Assembly: GCF_001692445.1 (NCBI RefSeq) | Contig: NZ_MAQA01000030.1 | Location: 1-56,481 of the forward strand | Reading direction: 5' to 3' | DNA from: Oerskovia enterophila | Lineage (GTDB): Bacteria; Actinomycetota; Actinomycetes; Actinomycetales; Cellulomonadaceae | Length of the DNA stretch: 56,481 bases | Shown: positions 41,083 to 49,001 of the stretch, one piece after another | How the letters are laid out: every line of letters starts with the position of its first letter | Numbering within the stretch: the stretch's first letter is position 1 | The notes under the pieces: model-generated | The model's input: only the letters and a program-made list of their open reading frames with translations | The model's database searches: none | Told to the model about the DNA's origin: nothing | Made by a program: the position numbers and the translations under genes

Positions 41083-41880
41083 TCAGCCGACGCGGACGAA
41101 CGTCGGGTTGTTCTGCCAGATCTTGCTGTACTTGACGGTGCTGCCCGGGGTCGTGGCCTCGATCTGCATGCCGTTGCCGGCGTAGATCGCGACGTGACCG
41201 GGGGTCCAGATGATGTCGCCGGGGCGAGCCTCCGAGGCCGAGACGGCCGTGCCCGCGTTGCGCTGCGCACCGGACTGGTGCGGGAGCGAGACGCCGAGCT
41301 GTCCGTACACGTACTGGACCAGGCCCGAGCAGTCGAACCCGCTGGGCGAGGAGCCGCCGTACACGTAGGGCACGCCCACGTACTTCATGGCGATGTCGAC
41401 GACCGACGAGCCCGAGGCCGCGGGCGCCGGGGCGGCGGCCTGGACGGTCGTGGTCGCGGCGGGCGCGGCACGCTCGACCGAGCGCGACGGCGCGGCGGCA
41501 CGCTGCGGTGCAGGCGCGGGAGCCGGCACGGGCTCGGGCTCGGGCTCCGGTGCGGGGGTCACGGCGACCGGGGCCTGCTCGATCGCGAGCGCCGCGTCGG
41601 CGGCGACCGTGACCACGGGGCTGGTCTGCAGGGCCTCGCGGGCCTGTGCGGTGACGGCGGCGAGGTCGACCGTACCGACCGACGTCTTCGCCTGGTCGGT
41701 CGAGGGGGCCGCGTTCGCCGGAGCCGTGAAGACCGAGATCAGCAGGCCGGACGAGGCCGCGACGACGGCGCTGCGGCGGGCGACCGAGCTGACGCTCGAC
41801 GCGGCGGATCGTCCGAGGAAGGTCAAGGGGGTGATGGGACGGTGCGCAGCACGATGGCGCGCGGACGTGCGTGAGGTCAC
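41083..41880 (-). CDS. secreted NlpC/P60 (C40) peptidoglycan hydrolase
   Basis: A 265-residue secreted protein. The signal region is long (about 58 residues, with VVAASSGLLISVFTAPANAA). An Ala/Pro/Glu linker leads to the C40 domain: VPYVYGGSSPSGFDCSGLVQ (catalytic Cys), RPGDIIWTPGHVAIYAGNGM (catalytic His) and the final polar residue. Such enzymes cleave D-Glu-mDAP-type bonds in stem peptides during cell separation. The GTG start has GGAG eight bases upstream, immediately after the P1 stem of a c-di-AMP riboswitch. Confidence 0.92.
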   Translation of the reverse strand: MTSRTSARHRAAHRPITPLTFLGRSAASSVSSVARRSAVVAASSGLLISVFTAPANAAPSTDQAKTSVGTVDLAAVTAQAREALQTSPVVTVAADAALAIEQAPVAVTPAPEPEPEPVPAPAPAPQRAAAPSRSVERAAPAATTTVQAAAPAPAASGSSVVDIAMKYVGVPYVYGGSSPSGFDCSGLVQYVYGQLGVSLPHQSGAQRNAGTAVSASEARPGDIIWTPGHVAIYAGNGMQIEATTPGSTVKYSKIWQNNPTFVRVG

Positions 41881-41891
41881 GAGTGTTCTCC

Positions 41892-42069
41892 TGGACGCCT
41901 GAGAGGTCAGCTGTCGGGTTCGGGTCGGAGAAGCTCACCCGGCCGTGCGGACCGAGGTCCGTGCGGCTTCACCCCAAGGACACCGTCTCCGGTGCCCACA
42001 AGAATGGGTCCCCCACCCCTGTCATGGGTGTAGTTCGTGGCCTCGGGAGGTGACAGGGTTCGGCGTCCA
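41892..42069 (-). promoter_or_regulatory. c-di-AMP riboswitch (ydaO/yuaA class)
   Basis: On the minus strand the 5' strand TGGACGCC (42069-42062) pairs with GGCGTCCA (41899-41892) to form P1. Between them are hallmarks of the class: CGAACCCTGTCACCTCCCGA, CATGACAGGGGTGGGGGACC, CTTGGGGTGAAGCC, and near the end TTCTCCGACCCGAACCCGAC with AGCTGACCTCTCAGGCG. Actinomycetes commonly place this element upstream of NlpC/P60 and Rpf genes. The P1 3' strand directly abuts the Shine-Dalgarno GGAG (41891-41888), so ligand-stabilised P1 may hide or stack on the ribosome site. The rest of 41881-42247 is upstream leader and promoter. Confidence 0.88.
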
Positions 42070-42247
42070 CCCGAGGGCTCCGGCGAGAGGGTTCTCTGCG
42101 AAGCAGAATCGACGGTACATGGCAAGAGAGCGATTGTCACAGTGAGGTAACGAACGCCGCGAGTCGGACATCGATCCCTTTCGACGACGAACCACACCTT
42201 CTGCGAGAGGGCGCGCGCCGCCGTCGGGCACGGCGGGACGCCCCGCC

Positions 42248-42538
42248 TCAGGCGGGCTTGGTCGCCTTGCCGTCCAACCACAGGGTGTCCGACTCGTCGC
42301 GGTGCGTACCGGTCGACCCGACGTGCTTGCTGTCGATCGTGGGCCCCTTCTTGATGACGTGGACCAGCGCCATCGCGTGGCCACGACCCAGGTCGTAGTC
42401 CTCCTTGAGCCACTCCACGATCACGCCGGCCTTGACCGACGGGTCGTCGTAGCCCTTCTGCTGCGCGATCGTCAGGAGCTCGCGCGGGGTGAGCCCCGTC
42501 TTGTCCTCGATGGTGTCCAGGTACGCCTGAAAAGACAT
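42248..42538 (-). CDS. DUF4287 domain protein
   Basis: A 96-residue protein: SFQAYLDTIEDKTGLTPREL at the start, then KGYDDPSVKAGVIVEWLKED and YDLGRGHAMALVHVIKKGP, the DUF4287 pattern (a helical domain often found fused to or near DUF5655-type proteins). The function is unknown. GAGGA lies before the ATG. It is probably monocistronic, 74 bp downstream of the LuxR-type gene. Confidence 0.88.
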   Translation of the reverse strand: MSFQAYLDTIEDKTGLTPRELLTIAQQKGYDDPSVKAGVIVEWLKEDYDLGRGHAMALVHVIKKGPTIDSKHVGSTGTHRDESDTLWLDGKATKPA

Positions 42539-42611
42539 GGGGTCCTCGGTTCTCTCGGTCCAGCAGGTGCGGTCGAGGGGTCAGACCGCGCCGACCAGCA
42601 GAACTCATCGG

Positions 42612-42896
42612 TCAGGACGGCGCACCTTCTGGTCGGTGCCGCACGCGCCGCGCGACCCAGCCGCGCTGCGCGGCCAGGACCCCCGCCTGGAAACGGCTCG
42701 TCGCACCGAGCACCTGGAAGAGCGTCGCCACGTGCCGACGGCACGTGCGGACGCTGATGCCGAGGCGACCGGCGATGGCCTCGTCCGTGAGCCCCGCGCT
42801 CAGCCCCGACAGGATCGAGACCTGCACCGTCGTCAGTACCGACCGGCCCCCGTCCTGGGGCGTCCCGACGATCTCCGACAGCTCCCTGTCGACCAT
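42612..42896 (-). CDS. stand-alone LuxR-type HTH protein
   Basis: A 94-residue protein. LTTVQVSILSGLSAGLTDEA and RLGISVRTCRRHVATLFQVL make up a GerE HTH with the C-terminal helix AGVLAAQRGWVARRVRHRP. It lacks receiver and sensor domains. A G-rich sequence (GGGGGG) lies upstream of the ATG at 42896. Together with the gene at 1121-1369 it is the second HTH-only LuxR protein in the window; both may be regulators controlled at the level of expression, or fragments of larger ancestors. Confidence 0.8.
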   Translation of the reverse strand: MVDRELSEIVGTPQDGGRSVLTTVQVSILSGLSAGLTDEAIAGRLGISVRTCRRHVATLFQVLGATSRFQAGVLAAQRGWVARRVRHRPEGAPS

Positions 42897-42988
42897 GCTG
42901 CCCCCCTTCTCCCGACGTCCGGGAGTGTAGCCACGGCGGGCCGCTACCGGCCGGTAGCGTTCGCGCGGGGCGGGGCAGGCGCGCGGTG

Positions 42989-43603
42989 CTACCGCCCGAG
43001 CAGCCCGTCGATCTCGGCCATCTCGGCCGTCTGCACGTCGACCATCTGCTGCGCGAGGTCCTGCAGGTCGGTGTACCCACCGTCCGCGATCTCGCCCTGC
43101 GTCATCGCGATCGCGCCCTCGTGGTGCGAGTGCATGAGCTCGAGGAACGTCTTCTCGGCCTCTGCCACCGCTGTCGCGTCCCCCGCGCTCGCGTCCGCGA
43201 GACGTTCGAGCGACCCCATCTGGTCGCCCGTCAGCATGCCGTTCGCGACGTGCACCGAGTGCATCTGCATGAGGTCGTCCTGCCCCCACGCGTCGGCCCA
43301 GCCGCGCATGATCCCGATCTCCTCGGCCTGCCCGTCGAGGATCCGCTGCGCGAGGTCGCGCGTCGCGTCGCTCACGCCGTCGACGGCCAGGATGATCTCG
43401 CTCATCTCGACGGCCTGCTCGTGGTGCGGGGTCATCATCGCGAGGAAGTGCAGGTCCGTGTCGTTCGCCTCGGCCGGCGCCGCCCCCTCCGAGGCGGCCG
43501 ACGAGGCCGGCGCCTCCGCCTGGGGTGCTTCCCCTCCGGTCGAGCACCCCGCGAGGGCTGCTGTCACGACGAGCGCGGTGAGGACGGCGGGCAGCTTCTT
43601 CAT
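42989..43603 (-). CDS. DUF305 lipoprotein
   Basis: A 204-residue lipoprotein with lipobox LAGC and a Ser/Ala/Glu-rich linker. The DUF305 domain has two His-rich repeats: FLAMMTPHHEQAVEMSEIIL and FLELMHSHHEGAIAMTQGEI, plus EIGIMRGWADAWG. The His and Met clusters resemble copper- or metal-binding ferritin-like bundles; DUF305 genes often accompany copper resistance systems, although none is seen here. It follows a DoxX-family gene 189 bp upstream on the same strand. Confidence 0.9.
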   Translation of the reverse strand: MKKLPAVLTALVVTAALAGCSTGGEAPQAEAPASSAASEGAAPAEANDTDLHFLAMMTPHHEQAVEMSEIILAVDGVSDATRDLAQRILDGQAEEIGIMRGWADAWGQDDLMQMHSVHVANGMLTGDQMGSLERLADASAGDATAVAEAEKTFLELMHSHHEGAIAMTQGEIADGGYTDLQDLAQQMVDVQTAEMAEIDGLLGR

Positions 43604-43723
43604 GAGGACTCCGGTGTGTCTCGGGATCGCCGGGGCACGCGGGCGCCGGTGCGGCGAGCGTCCGAGCAGCGTAGGTGCCGAGTCTGGGAGTCGGCTGTGC
43701 CTCGCGAGGCGAGCCCCGCGGGA

Positions 43724-43767
43724 CCGCGGCCCGACGGCGGCACGCGCGTGGCGCCGTCGGGCTGCGG
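43724..43767. repeat. dispersed palindrome, family B (44 nt, near-perfect)
   Basis: CCGC at 43724-43727 pairs with GCGG at 43764-43767; GCCCGACGGCG (43729-43739) pairs with CGCCGTCGGGC (43752-43762); inside lies CACGCGCGTG. Only a few mismatches break symmetry. It lies in the 189-bp gap between the DoxX stop and the DUF305 start, 26 bases past the DoxX stop, and probably ends that transcript. Confidence 0.85.
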
Positions 43768-43792
43768 TTGCGGACGTGGTGGGCCTAGGCCC

Positions 43793-44323
43793 TCAGCGGG
43801 CGTCGCACGTCAGACGGGCCCCGAGCGTGGCCGCAGCGATCACGCCGGCCGCCGCGACGAAGACGATGTCCTTGAGCACGTACTGCCCCATGAGCGTCAT
43901 GCCGTCACCGAACAGCTCGCCGGCGAACAGCACCACGGGCGACATCATGCCGACCAGCGCGACCGCGAGCACGACGAGACCTGCCTGCAGCCACCGCCCC
44001 GTCAGGAGCGTCAACCCGATGAACGTCTCGACGACCGCCGTCAGGGCCAGGGCCGCCGCGCCCTCGACGGCGCCGAACGTCAGCGCGCCGACCGTCTGCG
44101 TCACGATCTCCTCCGCGGGGCTCGCCCCGGGGAAGAGCTTGAGCACCCCGAAGCCGAGGAACACCAGGCCCAGCGTGATCCGGAGCGCCGGGATCGACCA
44201 CCGGGCGAGGTGGACCGCCAGGGCGGTGATCGCGGACTCGGAGCGGCGCGCGAACCCCTGCCGCGCGGGTGCGTCACTGGGGAGTGTCTGCGGGGTCGAC
44301 ACGTCGGTCTCCGTGCTGGGCAT
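43793..44323 (-). CDS. DoxX-like membrane protein
   Basis: A 176-residue protein with four hydrophobic helices after a 30-residue Thr/Ser/Pro-rich cytosolic start. IPALRITLGLVFLGFGVLKL and FPGASPAEEIVTQTVGALTF are typical of the DoxX/DUF417 group, with GDGMTLMGQYVLKDIVFVAA near the end. Function is unknown in most members; some relate to thiol or oxidative-stress chemistry. GGAG precedes the ATG. The 212-bp region upstream holds no clear gene. Confidence 0.85.
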   Translation of the reverse strand: MPSTETDVSTPQTLPSDAPARQGFARRSESAITALAVHLARWSIPALRITLGLVFLGFGVLKLFPGASPAEEIVTQTVGALTFGAVEGAAALALTAVVETFIGLTLLTGRWLQAGLVVLAVALVGMMSPVVLFAGELFGDGMTLMGQYVLKDIVFVAAAGVIAAATLGARLTCDAR

Positions 44324-44535
44324 CTGTTCTCCTCGTCGAGAGCGCGCAGTCGACGAGGCGCTCTGCGGAGAAAGCCCCCTGACGTCCGCATGGGTGGTGA
44401 GCCGCCGAGCGTAGCCACCGCGGATGAGGGCCAGATGAGGCCGGTCGAGAGCTCGGCCCGCGACGGGGTTGCGAAGCGGTCACGGTTCCGAGGGTGTCCT
44501 CGCCGTGCGCGGGACGGCGCTGCCAGGATCGCTCC

Positions 44536-45135
44536 ATGTCGTCGAACCCGGGGCCGATGCCGCCGCTGTCACCCGCCGAGCTCGCGCCCCGGCGCCGCGG
44601 GTGGGGACCCTTCCTGGCGTGGCTGTTCGGCGCCGTGGGCCTCGGTCTGGCTGCGGCGTGCGTCTGGGGAGCGGTCACGGTCCTGGGGCCGTACCTGTCG
44701 CACGACCCGCCCGAGCTCATTGACAACCCCCCGATGATCGCAGCGCTGGCCGAGCCCTGTGCGGCCGTCCAGGCTGCTGCCGCAGAGGTCGACGTGTCGG
44801 CGCCGGGGACTGAGCAGGCGACGCGGCTCGCCGACGTGGTCGTCGCGATCGACGGCCTCGCCGCCTCGGTCGGGGCGCTGCCTGCCGACCTGGTCGACGG
44901 CGACCTCCCGACCCGGTACTGGGTGATCGACTGGGAGACCCTCGGGGCGCGCATCACGGACTATTCGGTGGCGCTCACGAACGGGGCACAGGTCGAGCTC
45001 GACACCCCGGTCACGGCGGACGGTTTCACCATTGTGACGCGCATGGACGTCGCCGCTCCGCTCGGGTGCAGGGTCCCCGCCGTCCTCGTGACCCTGGACC
45101 CGACACCGCCCCCGGCGCCGTCGATCGAGGGCTGA
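44536..45135 (+). CDS. hypothetical protein with one N-terminal membrane helix
   Basis: A 199-residue protein not recognised as a member of a named family. A short Pro-rich cytosolic start (PGPMPPLSPAELAPRRRG) is followed by one membrane helix (FLAWLFGAVGLGLAAACVWG). The exported part has two well-separated cysteines (AEPCAAVQAA and LGCRVPAV) that may form a disulfide, and alternates helix (about 70-120) and strand (about 140-190) segments. It lies alone between the divergent DoxX gene and the ArsR operon. Confidence 0.7.
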   Translation: MSSNPGPMPPLSPAELAPRRRGWGPFLAWLFGAVGLGLAAACVWGAVTVLGPYLSHDPPELIDNPPMIAALAEPCAAVQAAAAEVDVSAPGTEQATRLADVVVAIDGLAASVGALPADLVDGDLPTRYWVIDWETLGARITDYSVALTNGAQVELDTPVTADGFTIVTRMDVAAPLGCRVPAVLVTLDPTPPPAPSIEG

Positions 45136-45177
45136 GGCCGATGCCCGGCGCTCGCACCTGAACCGAGGCACTCCCTG

Positions 45178-45205
45178 ACTTGAGGAGTTGCTAAACTCAC
45201 CAAGT
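45178..45205. promoter_or_regulatory. ArsR-type operator of the arsR-sulP operon
   Basis: ACTTG-ag-GAGTT-gcta-AACTC-ac-CAAGT is an imperfect 28-bp palindrome with two symmetric pairs of 5-bp arms. It ends 14 bp before the ArsR start and is the only AT-rich patch nearby, so it probably overlaps the promoter. Its layout fits ArsR/SmtB dimer sites. Confidence 0.75.
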
Positions 45206-45219
45206 CCCCAGGAGGTCCT

Positions 45220-45606
45220 GTGCCCACCACCGCCACCACGGCGCCGCTCTACGCGATCAAGGCCGAGCTCTTCCGCTCGCTCGCGCACCCCACCCGCATC
45301 CAGGCCCTCGAGGTGCTCAGCGCCGCGCCCGACCACGAGGCCCCCGTGGCCGACCTGCTCGCCGCGACCGGCGTCGAGGCCTCGGTCCTGTCCCAGCACC
45401 TGGCGGTCCTCAAGCGCGCCGGCGTCGTGACGTCCTCGCGCACGGGCAACACCGTCGTCTACCGGCTGAGCCGCCCGCTCGTCGCCGAGCTGCTCGTCGT
45501 GGCGCGCGCCTTCCTGCGCGAGACCCTCGACGCGTCCGGCCGACAGCTCGCCGCCGCGGACGAGCTGCCTCCGCTCCAGGGGGAGAGCGAACGGACCGGG
45601 CAGTGA
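45220..45606 (+). CDS. ArsR/SmtB-family transcriptional regulator
   Basis: A 128-residue regulator. The winged helix has LFRSLAHPTRIQALEVLSAA, LLAATGVEASVLSQHLAVLK and RAGVVTSSRTGNTVVYRLSR. There is no Cys in the recognition region, and the ELCVC-type metal-binding box is absent, so the signal is probably not a thiophilic metal. GGAGG precedes the GTG start. It overlaps the SulP gene by four bases, which suggests that it controls transport of the anion. Confidence 0.92.
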   Translation: MPTTATTAPLYAIKAELFRSLAHPTRIQALEVLSAAPDHEAPVADLLAATGVEASVLSQHLAVLKRAGVVTSSRTGNTVVYRLSRPLVAELLVVARAFLRETLDASGRQLAAADELPPLQGESERTGQ

Positions 45607-47369
45607 GCCGGGCGGGCCGCTCGGTGCGCGACCTGCTGCCGTCCCGCGCCGACGTCGACCTCCGACCGCGGACGCTGCGCGCCGACCTGCTGGCGGGCAT
45701 CACGGTCGGCGTGGTGGCCCTGCCGCTCGCCCTCGCGTTCGGCGTGAGCGCGGGGGTAGGGCCCGGCCCGGGCCTCGTGACGGCCGTGGTCGCGGGCATC
45801 GTGGCCGCGGTGCTCGGCGGCTCGCGCGTCCAGGTCAGCGGGCCGACGGGCGCGATGGCCGTGGTCCTGGCCCCGATCGTCGCCCAGCACGGCCCCGCGG
45901 CGGTACCGCTCGTCGCGATCCTCGCGGGCGTCGTCGTGCTCCTGGCCGGGGTGACGCGGCTCGGCCGCGTCGTGACCTTCATCCCGTGGCCCGTGGTCGA
46001 GGGGTTCACGGCCGGGATCGCCGCGATCATCTTCCTCCAGCAGGTGCCCGCAGCCCTGGGTGTCACGGGCGCGGTGGGCGGCAACCCGCTGCGCGTGGCC
46101 ATCGACTCCGCCGTGGCCGCGTCCGGGGACGGCCCGACCGTCCTGTGGACCCTCGGCACCGTCGCCCTCGTGGCCGTCGTGATGCTGGTCCTGTCCCGCG
46201 TCGCGCCGGCACTGCCCGCCTCGCTCGTCGCGGTCGTGCTCGCCACCGTGGTCGCCCAGCTCGTCGGCGCCCCCGTCGCGCGCATCGGAGCGCTGCCCGA
46301 CTCCCTGCCCCTGCCGTCCGTGCCGCACCTCGACGCCGGGATGCTGCGGTCGCTGATCGGCCCCGCGGTCGCGGTCGCGGCGCTCGCCGCGATCGAGTCC
46401 CTCCTCTCGGCCCGCGTCGCCGCGGCCATGCCGTCCCCCGAGCGGAGCGGGCGTGGCACGTCCGGGAGCGCAGCCGTGCCCGACGACGCGACCCACCGCT
46501 ACGACCCCGACCGGGAGCTCGTGGGCCAGGGGCTCGCGTCGATCGCGAGCGGCGCGTTCGGCGGCATGCCCGCGACCGGTGCCATCGCCCGCACCGCGGT
46601 CAACGTGCGCGCCGGTGCGCGCACGCGGCTCGCGGCCGTCGTGCACTCGGTCGTGATCCTGGGCGTCATCTACCTCGCGACCGGTCCCGTCTCCGCCATC
46701 CCGCTCGCCGCACTGTCCGGGGTCCTCATGGTCACCGCGGTGCGCATGGTCTCGGTCTCGACCCTCCGGGCCGTGCTGACCTCGACGCGCGCGGACGCCG
46801 TGGTGCTCGTCGTGACCGCGGTCGTGACCGTCGCGGTCGACCTCATCGAGGCCGTGCAGATCGGGCTGCTCGTCGCGGCGTTCTTCGCGCTGCGCTCGGT
46901 CGCGCAGGCTGCCGCGGTCCATCGCGAGCCCCTCCCGGGGTCCGCGCAGCCTGGCGACGAGCACATCGCGCTCTACCGGCTCGACGGCGCCATGTTCTTC
47001 GGCGCCGCAGACCGCATCCACGCGCAGATCCGTGACGACCAGGACGCCCTGGTCGTCGTCCTGCGGCTCTCGCACCTGCGCCTGGTCGACGCGACGGGTG
47101 CCCACGCGCTCGGTGAGCTCGTCGCGGACCTCGAACGCTCGGGCGTCACGGTCCTGGTCAAGGGCATCCAGCCCGCCCACCTGCCCGTGCTCACGCGCGT
47201 CGGCGTCCTCGACGAGCTGCGCCACGAGAAGCACCTGTTCGCCGACCTCCCACCCGCGATCGAGCACGCGCGCTCGCACGTCGCGCGGGCACAGGCGGGG
47301 GTCGGGGCCGTGACCCGGCCCCCGGACCCTGCCGCGGTCGCGGCGCCCGGGGACGCCCTCAGCGGTTGA
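45603..47369 (+). CDS. SulP-family anion transporter (SLC26-like) with STAS domain
   Basis: A 588-residue transporter. About 12-14 helices cover residues 25-435, including AGITVGVVALPLALAFGVSA, VQVSGPTGAMAVVLAPIV and GGMPATGAIARTAVNVRAGA. The C-terminal STAS domain (about 455-560) has YRLDGAMFFGAADRI and LRLSHLRLVDATGAHALGEL. SulP proteins carry sulfate, bicarbonate, C4-dicarboxylates or other anions. It is translationally coupled to ArsR by a GTGA overlap. A 40-residue linker with Pro/Gly/Asp (PDDATHRYDPDRELVG) splits the helical domain. Substrate is unknown. Confidence 0.93.
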   Translation: MSRAGRSVRDLLPSRADVDLRPRTLRADLLAGITVGVVALPLALAFGVSAGVGPGPGLVTAVVAGIVAAVLGGSRVQVSGPTGAMAVVLAPIVAQHGPAAVPLVAILAGVVVLLAGVTRLGRVVTFIPWPVVEGFTAGIAAIIFLQQVPAALGVTGAVGGNPLRVAIDSAVAASGDGPTVLWTLGTVALVAVVMLVLSRVAPALPASLVAVVLATVVAQLVGAPVARIGALPDSLPLPSVPHLDAGMLRSLIGPAVAVAALAAIESLLSARVAAAMPSPERSGRGTSGSAAVPDDATHRYDPDRELVGQGLASIASGAFGGMPATGAIARTAVNVRAGARTRLAAVVHSVVILGVIYLATGPVSAIPLAALSGVLMVTAVRMVSVSTLRAVLTSTRADAVVLVVTAVVTVAVDLIEAVQIGLLVAAFFALRSVAQAAAVHREPLPGSAQPGDEHIALYRLDGAMFFGAADRIHAQIRDDQDALVVVLRLSHLRLVDATGAHALGELVADLERSGVTVLVKGIQPAHLPVLTRVGVLDELRHEKHLFADLPPAIEHARSHVARAQAGVGAVTRPPDPAAVAAPGDALSG

Positions 47370-47652
47370 CGTCGAGCGTCAGCACGACCGTGACGGTGTC
47401 GCCCAGCTCGACGTCCTCGGCCGCGCGGATCCGGTCCTTGAGCGGGACGACGTAGAGCCCGTCCTTGGCGAACAGCGACGTGGTCCACGTCGTCGCCCCG
47501 ATCCGGGCCGAGACGGGGATCATGCCCCAGCCGTAGGTCACGAGCGACGCGACCTCGCGGATACGGGCGCTCTCCGCGTCGGGCACGGACACGAAGTGGA
47601 AGGGCGCGGGTCCACGCCAGTGCCACACCTCGCCGACGGCCTCGATCTCCAT
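47359..47652 (-). CDS. DUF1905 domain protein
   Basis: A 97-residue beta-rich protein: EIEAVGEVWHWRGPAPFHFV, ASLVTYGWGMIPVSARIGAT and TTSLFAKDGLYVVPLKDRIR, then LGDTVTVVLTLDV. These are the DUF1905 features, a small barrel of unknown role. The ATG at 47652 follows GGGCAG. Its 3' end overlaps the SulP gene by 11 bp tail to tail. Confidence 0.88.
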   Translation of the reverse strand: MEIEAVGEVWHWRGPAPFHFVSVPDAESARIREVASLVTYGWGMIPVSARIGATTWTTSLFAKDGLYVVPLKDRIRAAEDVELGDTVTVVLTLDVNR

Positions 47653-47755
47653 CTGCCCAGCATCACCCCTGCGCGTGGAGCCCGCCGCACCGACGCCCGG
47701 GCAGGCACGTGTCGACGCGCGCCCGCAGGCACGAAGGCTGGCAGACTCTGCCTCC

Positions 47756-48538
47756 ATGACGCCCGACCTCGCCATGCTGCGCGACCTCGTCGAGTCGACA
47801 CCGGAGATCCGGCGGTGGCCGGGGGACGGGGCCTTCGAGAGCTGGGTCCGGGCGGCCGAGGCCCGGGTCGGACGGCTCCCGGCGTCGTACCGCTGGTGGC
47901 TCACGGAGGCCCGCACGAGTCGCGTCGGTCACGTGGAGGTCGCGTCGCTCGCGGACCCGGAGCACGTCACGGAGGCGGACGACGCCCTCACGGCCGGGTG
48001 GCGTCTCGCAGCGGACAGGTTGTGCTTCGCGAGCGAGCCCGACGGCGCGGAGACCTTCTCCTTCGCGCTCGACCGGACCAGCGCCAGCGGTGAGCACCCG
48101 GTCGTGCGCGTCGACGGCATCGACGGGTCCGAGGAGGTCGTCGCCGAGACGTTCGCGGGGTTCGTGTCGGTGCAGGTCGCACTCCTGCGCGGCCTGGGTG
48201 ACGGACCGAACCCCGTGATCGCCGAGCTCTGGCGCTCGACGCCGGGCGTGCTGCGCCCCGACGGGATCACGGTCCACGGCCCGCACCGCTTCGCCGAGGT
48301 CGACGAGGCCCACGACGTCGCCGACCTCGCCCCGCACTGGGTCCTGGTCGGTGAGGACGGTGAGGGGGCGGGTCTGTTCATGCGGCGTCACGGCCGCGAC
48401 CGCACGAGCGTCCACCGCCTCGACCTCGCGGCGTTCGCGGGCTCACGCCCCGGCGAGGGCGGGTCGCGCATCGAGGCCGAGGGCGAGCTCGTCACGACCG
48501 ACCTACTCGGCCTCCTCGGGGGCGACCCCGCCGCCTGA
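47756..48538 (+). CDS. SUKH (SMI1/KNR4) family protein
   Basis: A 260-residue protein. The first part matches the SUKH fold: FESWVRAAEARVGRLPASYR, WWLTEARTSRVGHVEVASLA, LCFASEPDGAETFSFALDRT and EEVVAETFAGFVSVQVALL. SUKH proteins are typical immunity proteins of polymorphic toxin systems but also occur alone. The rest (about 150-260) is a second, less conserved segment with PHRFAEVDEAHDVADLAPHW, possibly a degenerate repeat of the first. A second SUKH gene lies 460 bp downstream on the other strand. No toxin gene is next to it. Confidence 0.8.
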   Translation: MTPDLAMLRDLVESTPEIRRWPGDGAFESWVRAAEARVGRLPASYRWWLTEARTSRVGHVEVASLADPEHVTEADDALTAGWRLAADRLCFASEPDGAETFSFALDRTSASGEHPVVRVDGIDGSEEVVAETFAGFVSVQVALLRGLGDGPNPVIAELWRSTPGVLRPDGITVHGPHRFAEVDEAHDVADLAPHWVLVGEDGEGAGLFMRRHGRDRTSVHRLDLAAFAGSRPGEGGSRIEAEGELVTTDLLGLLGGDPAA

Positions 48539-48596
48539 AGGCGCCGCGCGGGACAGGTCGGTCGCCGTCGGGCCTGAGAGACGACCGGTCGCTGCC

Positions 48597-49001
48597 CTAG
48601 CGACTCGTCGCGGCCCCCACCGCTCGCTCGAACGCGCCCGCGAGCGCCGCGCGCACCGCGTCCGGCTCGGCGGGCACGCACCGTGAGGCCACGGTCGCGG
48701 CCAGCTCGGCGAGGTAGGGCAGCAGCGCGTCGATCTCCGGGCTGGCCGCGTCGAGCTCGGCCGCAGGGACGGTGACGGTCGCCGTGATCCGTCGCTGGGA
48801 CCGCGAGAAACGCACGTTGCGCACCCCCGCCTGGCCTGCCGAGGGGGTGATCGAGCCGCCGAGCGCGAGCATCACGTCGAGCTCGTCGAGCCCGGGGACC
48901 TCGACCGCAGCACACTCCGCCTGGAGCGCCCGGCGCAGGACGATCGCCGCGGCGAGGTCTCGCTCGGGGCCGCCCAGCACGTTGCGCTGCGTGAGGATCA
49001 T
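48597..49001 (-). CDS. hypothetical protein coupled to a SUKH gene
   Basis: A 134-residue protein, unrecognised. It is mainly helical, with a short central beta-hairpin (RNVRFSRSQRRITATVTVPA) and acidic surroundings. The start ATG overlaps the stop of the SUKH gene by four bases, so the two work together. The length and absence of signal peptide suggest a cytosolic partner, but not a toxin: there is no basic or catalytic motif that could be pointed to. Confidence 0.65.
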   Translation of the reverse strand: MILTQRNVLGGPERDLAAAIVLRRALQAECAAVEVPGLDELDVMLALGGSITPSAGQAGVRNVRFSRSQRRITATVTVPAAELDAASPEIDALLPYLAELAATVASRCVPAEPDAVRAALAGAFERAVGAATSR

